Made by a program: the position numbers and the translations under genes. 64,000 nucleotides of DNA from contig OX637296.1 in the NCBI GenBank assembly GCA_951799445.1, positions 22,320,001 to 22,384,000 on the forward strand, read 5' to 3'. This document shows positions 57,419 to 64,000 of this stretch, piece by piece. The stretch's first letter is position 1. The number at the start of each line of letters is the position of its first letter. A model generated the notes under the pieces. That model made no database searches and was not told the DNA's origin. It saw only the letters and a list, made by a program, of their open reading frames with translations. The DNA comes from Pseudisothecium myosuroides (Eukaryota; Streptophyta; Bryopsida; Hypnales; Lembophyllaceae).

Positions 57419-57731
57419 AGGTAGGAGGTCCATAAAGCAACCATCTAAGCGCTGAAATTGAATTTTGGGGAGGTAAAACATCTTGAAATATTTTTCAGTA
57501 AATTTTCCTTGAAAGACAAGTGGAATTGACATCTAACCCAAGTCGTTTCATATTTTCTGGACTTTTGTGGAATTAGTTACAAATTTTTGAAGTTGAAAAA
57601 AAGTGGTCATTTGTGGTCATCAAAAGCGACCACCTCCTGAAATGTGCATAGTTGGTACATTGAAGAAAGCAAAATGTACCTCTGAGTCTTGTTCGCTTTT
57701 AATGCTCGGTTAGAGTTTGAGCCTCCTACCT
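57419..57731. mobile_element. TA-type MITE, AGGTAGGAGG ends, 313 bp
   Basis: Ends AGGTAGGAGG and the inverted CCTCCTACCT, with TA at 57417-57418 and 57732-57733. Removing it and one TA restores GAGATTGTTCTAGCAAG, the sequence seen unbroken in the sister element near 58402. The insertion site is therefore proven within the window. Inside are GTGGTCATTTGTGGTCA and inverted CGACCACC words. No coding region. Confidence 0.87.
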
Positions 57732-57935
57732 TAGCAAGAGATTTTAACCTTGTGAATTTTTTTTTAAAAATTGTGAAAATTGAGTTAAAAAATGAATCCT
57801 ATAAGTTATTTTTTCAAAATGCTCTAATTGCTCAAAAATTAAGATTGTCCATAACTTTTGCACAACAAATCCAAATGGAATGAATCAAAGCTTTCCATGT
57901 AGATAAAAATACAACTTGTACAAAACAAAGTTTAA

Positions 57936-58872
57936 CCCCTAAAGGCCCAAGGATTTTTTTTTGCCAAAAAACACTGAAAACTGCCATTTCTGTAGCAAAG
58001 TATAAAAAAAATTTAAAAATGTTTTTTTTTTAACATCTAACCGTAGGATCTTACACCTAACTAGTATGAAAATGTATGGAAAAATTTTCAGAAATTTTCA
58101 CCGCACAGATTGCAAGATATCTGCGTTTAAAGTGAAAAAAACAAGTTTTTCAGCACATTGCGGGGCTAGATTTTTTGGCTTTAAACATTTTTAACTTAAA
58201 ATTTTTGCACTACAGCGTTTTGAGCTTTTAATCTTTATTGTAGAGAATTGAGTTGAGAGTCTAGGAAAAAAAAAAAAAATTCAAAAAAACTTAATTATCA
58301 TTCTTAAAAAAATTGTTAAGTAGAAGTAGGTCCAAGATAAAAGGAAAATCTAAAATATTCATATATTTTAGATGGAATTAAAATGCACTAATCCCAATGG
58401 TGAGATTGTTCTAGCAAGTAAATCAGACCATGCGGGAAAAAAAAATTTGAAAAATTTGAAAAATTTCATTCAGAAATGAATCCTACAAGTTATTTTTTTC
58501 AAGAAGTTGCTCTAACTGCCCGAAAAACAAGAAAATCCATAACTTTCTCATAACATATCCAAATGAAATGAATAAAAGCTTTCTAGATAGGCAAAAATAT
58601 AATCTATCAGAAAAAAAATATTTTAAAAAAAAATTCAATTTTTTGTTCATTTTTTTTCTGCTGCCCGAGCTGCCCGCCGTCCCCTATTTTGAGCTTATTT
58701 GGTCATAACTATTGTTCCTGGGCACCGATTGTGGAAAAAATTATATTCCCACAAAGCTTATTAGTTTTTCTATTTTCAAAAAAAGTTTCAAAAAATCCAG
58801 ACAAAATTTCAGCCCGTAGGTACCTGCCCAAAATCCCATTTGTCCCCCGAGGGGACAATGGGCCTTTAGGGG
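57936..58872 (+). mobile_element. TTAA element, CCCCTAAAGG family, full length 937 bp, nested
   Basis: TTAA at 57932-57935 and 58873-58876 flank CCCCTAAAGGCCCA and the inverted TGGGCCTTTAGGGG. Same length and order as 50737-51673. The palindrome TTGTCCCCCGAGGGGACAA is at 58840-58858. Inserted into the older relative at 56962-59113. Confidence 0.9.
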
Positions 58873-59117
58873 TTAAAAAAGTTTTAAAAAGTTTTTTTGA
58901 GGGTTTTTTTCTACTAGCCGAACTAAAATTTTGGCCTTTTGTGCCATAACTTTTGCTCTTGGGCACCAACTGAAATAAAAAAATTATTTTAGGAAAGCTA
59001 ATGTCTTTTTCAATCTTCACACAAAAATTCTAAAAATCACGACAAATGTTGAGACTGTACGAGCCTACCTGAAATCCATTTTGTCCCCTGAGGGGACAAC
59101 GGGACTTTAAAGGTTAA

Positions 59118-59688
59118 TTAACATATTAATTTATAATTTGTAAGGCAACTAATGTTTTGAGTGTAAAAAAAAATCAATATTTTATAGACGTTGCAAAATA
59201 CGAAGCATGACAATCCATATAAGATACATCGAAATGTAAAAATTGAGAATTTAGTAAAACTTCTGGCCTCAATAATGCATGGTAATTCAACACTTTCAAA
59301 AACAAAACATACAAAATGTAGAAAGGTAAGTTTAAATGCTCATCTAAAATGTTATACGCAAAGTTCAGAGAGAGAATATGCAACATAACATTCAGTACCC
59401 TTCAAAGAGGCTGCCTTTTCCTCTCCGAAGTCCTCATCCACAACTTTCATCCCCACTTAATTTAAGTAAGCTTTGGTATCGGGATAGTGACAGTACATTA
59501 TGGTATGTTCCATTTTCTTTTCTTAATTTTAGGACTAGGCATACAAATCATCAAATATTGTAGTGAAAGATGTTGGCAAAGAATCCAATGAGGTATACAC
59601 TAATGCCTTACTAATATTTGCAATCAATAACTTACTTTGGGTTTCAAAGTATAAGATAATTCTATATATATACATGGGGTGGTAGGGG
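59118..59688. other. AT-rich intergenic DNA, no gene seen
   Basis: No gene or repeat terminus recognised. Confidence 0.45.
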
Positions 59689-59912
59689 CATTAGAAAAAA
59701 TCTGAGCCCTGCGGAGGGCCGTTAAGAAAACTTGTTTCGGCGCCCCGCAGTGCAATTACAGGAAAATAAAAAAATAATTTTTTTTGAAAAAAAAATATTA
59801 AAAAAATAAAAAAATATTAAAAAATACTGAAATCTGACGTGTCTCTGACGTGGCACAAGTAGTGCCACATCAACTGCTGCCATTAAAAAATAACAAAAAA
59901 TACAAAACAGTT
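59689..59912. mobile_element. CATTAG-ended element, partial
   Basis: Begins CATTAGAAAAAATCTGAGCC, followed by GGGCCGTTAAG, an AT-rich core and TCTGACGTGGCAC...AGTGCCACATCA, the block order of the CATTAG family. The right end is missing where a TTAA terminus begins at 59913. Confidence 0.55.
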
Positions 59913-59916
59913 TTAA

Positions 59917-60300
59917 CCCCTAAACGTCTTGATTCATCTCCAAAATTGACGATTTGAGAAAAAACATTATAAACTACAATTTGGAAGAATATTTTGGAAT
60001 TGGTATATAAATGAAAGTTGTAGATTTTGATTTTTAAATTCTATCCGTACGGTTAGATCTACTAATGCTATCACCAATCTTTTTCTATAAATTTTGAAAG
60101 AAAATTTCAGAATTCCTTCTAAATTCAATTACAAGTAAAATATTAACATTTTTTGAGTAAAACTTGTTGGAATGGATTTGAAATAAGGTTCTCTTCATGT
60201 GGTGATTTTTTGAAATTTTTGTGACCTTTACATTTTTGGCCTCATTTTTGCACATCTAATTTTGAACTAAAGTCAATACAAATTGACCACTTGACATACT
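59917..60300 (+). mobile_element. TTAA element, left end only
   Basis: TTAA at 59913-59916 is followed by CCCCTAAACGTCTTGATTC. I could not find a matching inverted end downstream, so the end coordinate is nominal. The large hairpin at 60559 may have replaced or interrupted the rest. Confidence 0.4.
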
Positions 60301-60558
60301 TCCACATTTGTAATTTTAGAAATGTATATATTCTAGTAACACCAAATCCAACCGCTGGATAGGACAACAACTTGATAAAGTATCACCAAAAATTAGGATG
60401 ACTTTCATCCAAGCAGAATTGAGACAGAAACAAGGATCTGAATCTGTTCATCGTCAAGAAAATGGACGTCGGAGCGCTCCAGGGGTAATTCCTCTGCAAT
60501 TGAACCGGGGGGGGGGTTGAGAACTCGTGGCCCTCCCTTGGCCTGAAATTTTTGTAAT

Positions 60559-61097
60559 GGTAGAGCAATCCATGTGGGATAAATAAAATAGAATTTGTAG
60601 GTTCTCATGCACTCCTAGTTAAGTCAAAAACAAAGAATTGTGTTAAAAGTAGAATTTTAGACCTCGTTTAGGCATAGTAAATTAACTTTTCTCAAAAAAC
60701 TTTGAATTAAAAAAAATTGTTAAATGAAGATAAGTTTCACCTCCAAAAATCCGTTTGGGATTTTGAATCTCCAATCAAAAGTTATGAATAAAATTTGGAG
60801 AGGGATTGGAATGGATTTTTAAATGACTTTGTAGAAAATGTCCATTAAAAATCCTCTCCAAAATTTATTCATAACTTTTGATTGGAGATTCAAAATCCTA
60901 AACGGATTTTTGGAGGTGAAACTTATCTTCATTTAACAACTTTTTTTAGTTCAAAGTTTTTTGAAAAAATTTATTTTTTAATGCCTTAACGAGGTCTGAA
61001 ATTCTACTTTTAACACAATTCTTTGTTTTTGACTTAACTGTGAGTGCATGAGAACCTACAAATTCTATTTTATTTATCCCATATGTATTGCTCTACC
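60559..61097. repeat. 539-bp hairpin with arms of about 255 bp
   Basis: The left arm (60559 to about 60820) begins GGTAGAGCAATCCATGTGGG. The right arm (about 60840 to 61097) is its reverse complement at roughly 93% identity, read by eye, with a loop of about 20-35 bp. Long exact stretches include GTAGGTTCTCATGCACTC and GATAAGTTTCACCTCC. No coding region. It may be a foldback transposon or a recent inverted duplication. Transcription would give a long double-stranded RNA. Confidence 0.9.
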
Positions 61098-62434
61098 TCC
61101 TACCACTCCATGTGCATATAAAGAGGTGTCTTCTCACTTCAAAAGCGCAATGCATAAATGGGTTCCAATTCAAAGTGAGGTAACTCTACAATAACATAGA
61201 TATCAATACTCTCAATGAATCCATTAGCATTTTGTTTAAAGTTCCTATTGTTTTGTATGCAATTTTATTTGGAAATTTTTAATATTCCACTACTTCAATG
61301 TACAGTTGCGGCACGGGCTCGAAGTTCAGTTCTGACAAATATTGACAACTGTCCGCAGGAAATCAGTAGTTATTGTTGTGGTGCGGAATATACCGCACCA
61401 TTTCATTCGGGGGAGGGCAGAGCCAATGACTGCTACTGAATGTTATGAACCTCTTAACCTGGATTTCTACATTTTTGACTTTTTAAGTGAGACTATTGAA
61501 AAAAGTCGAGTTGTCGTGTTTAAATGAGGTTCCAAGTTTTGCTTAGATGAAAATTACTGAGTTTTTAATAGCAGTGGTTATGCTTCCACCTTGCTCTTAA
61601 TTTTTCTATATTTATTGTTTACTTGCAATAGATGTTGTTGGAGTTTTGGTTTACATTGTAGTGATTATAACTATGTGTAGAGCGAGACTTTGATAGATAA
61701 GTCCAAATCCAAAACACGCAATTGTTTTCAATGATTTTCATTGTGAACAATAAATATGTTATTTTTATCACTTTTAGGACAATTGTGTTTTCAATTTCCT
61801 ATCATTAGTACTATTTGTACTATGACAACAATGAGTACTATCTATGGCATGGAACATGAAACCAATTGTCAACTATCATTTTGCAAAATCCACTCCAAAA
61901 TTATCATTTCTAATACAAACAACTACAACTTTACTCTACTTTTTTGCATATCTAACCATAGAACATTACAGTAGGCTTGTATGAGAATGTGAGGAAAAAA
62001 ATGTCAACTACAGTTTTTCAAAAACGTTGACCAAGTAGATATAAGATATTAGTGTTCAAAGTGAAAAAGTGAGATTTTCTTGTACCGTGTTTAACTAAAA
62101 TTTCACACTCTGAACCTTCTCAAGTTAAATTTTGGCTTTACAAAGTTTGAGGTTTATGTTTTTATGTTGGAAATTTAAACTGTTAATCTAGGATTTTTTT
62201 ATTAAAATAATGATTTTTCAATCTTTAAGAAATTGTTAAGTAAAGAGATATAAGTTAGGAGGAAAATGAAATCTTAATTAATTTTGCATTGAACCTGAAA
62301 CATGTCAAGTCAAATTGTTAGATGGTTGTAGAAAACAATTTGCACCCTATGAATCTTTTTGTTTTGAAAGATTGTAGAAATTGAGATTCATATATGTTAT
62401 TTTTTAAGAAAACTGCCAATAATTACTAGTAAAA
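61098..62434. other. AT-rich intergenic DNA, no gene seen
   Basis: Frames near 61215-61527 include a Cys-containing stretch but are unrecognised. From 61930 to 62300 the phrasing (TCTAACCATAG, GTGAAAAAGTGAGATTTTCTTG, AATTGTTAAGTAAA) resembles a decayed interior of the CCCCTAAAGG family without termini. Confidence 0.4.
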
Positions 62435-62635
62435 CATTAGATGAGATTCACCTACTCAACAAGGCCGCGAGTTCCCCGGAGTTCTCGGACTGTGGGAACC
62501 CTAGTGCAGCAACAACGACTGCTACATCAGATAATTATATATATTTAATTTTGATTGATTTTTTATTATTTAAATATTTTGACTGCGGCACTGTTCATTA
62601 CAGCAAGGGAACAGGGCTGAAACGGCCCTCTAATG
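62435..62635. mobile_element. CATTAG-ended element, 201 bp
   Basis: CATTAGATGAGATTCACC and inverted CTCTAATG ends. Inside, GAGTTCCCCGGAGTTC and TCGGACTGTGGGAAC at one side and GGGAACAGGGCTGAAACGGC at the other match the 63142 copy. Confidence 0.65.
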
Positions 62636-63141
62636 CAAGACTCTTCATATGTTTCACATCACTAATCCAAACCAAATGAATCAATACTTTCCAATAAACA
62701 TATCTATACTCCCATAGATCAAATCCGTATTTTTGGATCTGAGTGAAAGATGAAACTTCACCTTTAGAATAGATTGAAGAAACCTTATTTTTGAAGTTCA
62801 AGAGTCACAATTTTACAAATGATGAAATTTTTGGAGGATATAATTCAACTAAAGTTCTTATGGTTGAATCTATCAAAACAATCAAAATGATGAAGAATTT
62901 AGCATTAATTAAGATTAAAGCATGTTCAATTAGTTTTAATTTAAAACAAAAAAACAACTCAACTAGTGGATTTTAAAAAAACTGTAATTTCCTTCCAAAA
63001 TCCTTGTTTGGACTTGGGTAGCAACCACAAAATATTTGTTTGAGTGTTGAGTTTATTTATTTATTTATTTTTGTTTTTCAAGTTACGAAAATTTGAATTA
63101 GTAATTTTCCTATTTGTACTCATATTAAAGAAAAGACTAGC
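62636..63141. other. AT-rich intergenic DNA, no gene seen
   Basis: No gene. A TTTATTTATTTATTTATTT run lies near 63053-63072. Confidence 0.45.
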
Positions 63142-63429
63142 CATTAGAGGAGATTTGGGCTTCTAAGAGCCCACAAGTTCCCGGACTGTGGGAACTCTGC
63201 AGGACTGCTGAAACGCTACCGCATGGCCAGTCCGACGTGGTCAAGCGATTGCCACGTCATTTTTTTTTTTTTGAATTTTTTTGAATTTTTTTTTAGTATT
63301 CTTTTAACATTTTAAGAACTTTTTTTTTTTTTTTTTTTAATAATAATAATTTTTTGACAGCAGGGGCTGGTTCCCAGCATTGGGAACAGCCCTGAAACGG
63401 TCTTCCAGAATCCCAGATCTCCTCTAATG
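63142..63429. mobile_element. CATTAG-ended element, 288 bp
   Basis: Ends CATTAGAGGAGATTTGGG and, in reverse complement, CATTAGAGGAGATCTGGG (17 of 18). Contains GGACTGTGGGAACTC, GACGTGGTCAAGCGATTGCC, ACGTCA, long T runs, and GGGAACAGCCCTGAAACGG. This is the best preserved member of the family. Confidence 0.8.
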
Positions 63430-64000
63430 CTTATCTTTTCAAATACTGTGATATGAATGTGTCCAGAACCAAGAGTATTCAATCTTTTGTGGGGCATAAG
63501 GTAGAAGCACTAGTACGGTAACCGATCATTTAAGCAATTTTGGAGCAGATTGTATGTAGTATGTGGTGATGGAAAATTTTCCCATGTAGGAAGATAAGAA
63601 ATATGGGGATAGGAAAATTTAAAAATTTTCCTTTTAAAAACTGAAATCACTGTGAATTTTGGGAGTCAAAAAATACTCTTCACCAATAGCCAATTTCTAG
63701 AGTCTTTCAATTCCAATCATAGCCAAACTACTTTCTTGCTCACTACTTTGGGGGCATGTGTCATGACCTTAGGGCCTCCTGCCATGTGAGCCGGGCCGGC
63801 AGAAAAAGCACAAAATGACAAAAAATGAACACCGATTGTCTTGCCGGCCTCGGTGAGCGGAGAAGCAGGATTTCAAGTTTCACCAATCATCGGTGGACAA
63901 CCTCATTGGTGAAGATGGAACAAGATGGAACAATCTTGACATAATCAATACGTGGGGGATTCTTACTCGATCTCTCCCCACCCACCGGGTCCACATGACA
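63430..64000. other. Window end, possible start of another repeat
   Basis: From about 63757 the composition turns GC-richer. TGTCATGACC at 63760 has a near-inverted partner ACATGACA at the last bases, and GCCGGCAG...CTTGCCGGC forms a stem (63794-63848). The window ends before it can be classified. Confidence 0.35.

Larger units (their letters stand above)
56962..59113 (+). mobile_element. TTAA element (host) carrying two nested insertions
   Basis: TTAA at 56958-56961 precedes CCCCTAAACTCTTAAGGCC. The right end GGGACTTTAAAGG is followed by TTAA (59114-59117). Host segments are 56962-57418, 57732-57935 and 58873-59113, in the same order as the 937-bp copies. A TA-type MITE at 57419-57731 and a full TTAA element at 57936-58872 interrupt it. 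The palindrome TTGTCCCCTGAGGGGACAA is at 59081-59099. It is more diverged than the inserted copy, as expected for the older element. Confidence 0.82.

Noticed and set aside
50733..58876. CCCCTAAA at many element ends resembles the plant telomere repeat CCCTAAA.
   Set aside because: It always occurs once, at the termini of discrete TTAA-flanked elements, and never as a tandem array, so it is not interstitial telomere DNA.
60559..61097. The large hairpin as a microRNA gene.
   Set aside because: Arms of about 255 bp at very high identity along their whole length are far larger than a typical plant microRNA foldback and fit an inverted repeat or foldback element better.
1..64000. tRNA, rRNA, CRISPR arrays, bacterial-type operons or viral coding genes.
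   Set aside because: I looked for characteristic motifs on both strands and saw none. Intron-containing plant genes exclude a prokaryotic origin for the window.

Overview
This is nuclear DNA from a green plant. It has spliced genes with GT/AG introns, a plant-type NLP transcription factor (RWP-RK plus PB1), a vacuolar/secreted gamma-glutamyl hydrolase with plant-like residues, and a plant Mutator-like (MULE) transposase. The compact introns and the abundance of unfamiliar small DNA transposons fit a seedless land plant (bryophyte, lycophyte or fern) better than a flowering plant. That placement is an inference and I cannot name the species.

Only three genes can be supported in 64 kb. (1) A gamma-glutamyl hydrolase gene, + strand, three coding exons between 12601 and 15289 (377 aa). 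(2) A NIN-like protein gene, - strand, three coding exons between 25450 and 19854 (1176 aa), with the nitrate-response-type N-terminal region, RWP-RK domain and C-terminal PB1 domain. (3) A MULE transposase gene, - strand, three coding exons between 36643 and 33117 (1041 aa), intact in frame. It has a WRKY/GCM-type zinc region, DDE core, SWIM finger and C-terminal zinc ribbon, and lies between two long GC-rich inverted repeats. The unit appears to be a complete, perhaps autonomous, transposon of about 4.7 kb (32556-37268).

Most of the rest is AT-rich repeat DNA. The dominant component is a set of non-autonomous elements flanked by TTAA, with short termini of the type CCCCTAAAGG...CCTTTAGGGG. 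They occur as full-length (about 0.9-1.0 kb), internally deleted and nested copies. One copy interrupts a repeat whose uninterrupted relatives are also in the window, so the 4-bp TTAA target duplication can be read directly. Exact TTAA targets are the hallmark of piggyBac-like transposition. Two further TTAA families (CCCCAAAGTGAC and CCCTTAAAGGACG termini), several TA-flanked mariner/Stowaway-type MITEs, a CATTAG-ended family, a GGGCAATTTC foldback family, a 539-bp near-perfect hairpin and several minisatellites make up most of the remainder.

Layout: 1-242 minisatellite; 2.2-4.8 kb TA-type MITEs; 5-10.9 kb TTAA elements and a long foldback; 11-15.3 kb gamma-glutamyl hydrolase and its promoter; 15.5-18 kb small MITEs; 19.8-25.5 kb NLP gene; 27-31.9 kb MITEs and an 8-unit minisatellite; 32.5-37.3 kb MULE; 38-39 kb TTAA element; 40-45 kb sparse sequence; 45.3-48 kb nested MITE cluster; 50-59.1 kb cluster of TTAA elements with nested insertions; 59.7-64 kb CATTAG family, large hairpin and an unresolved GC-richer end. 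The three genes show no sign of working together.
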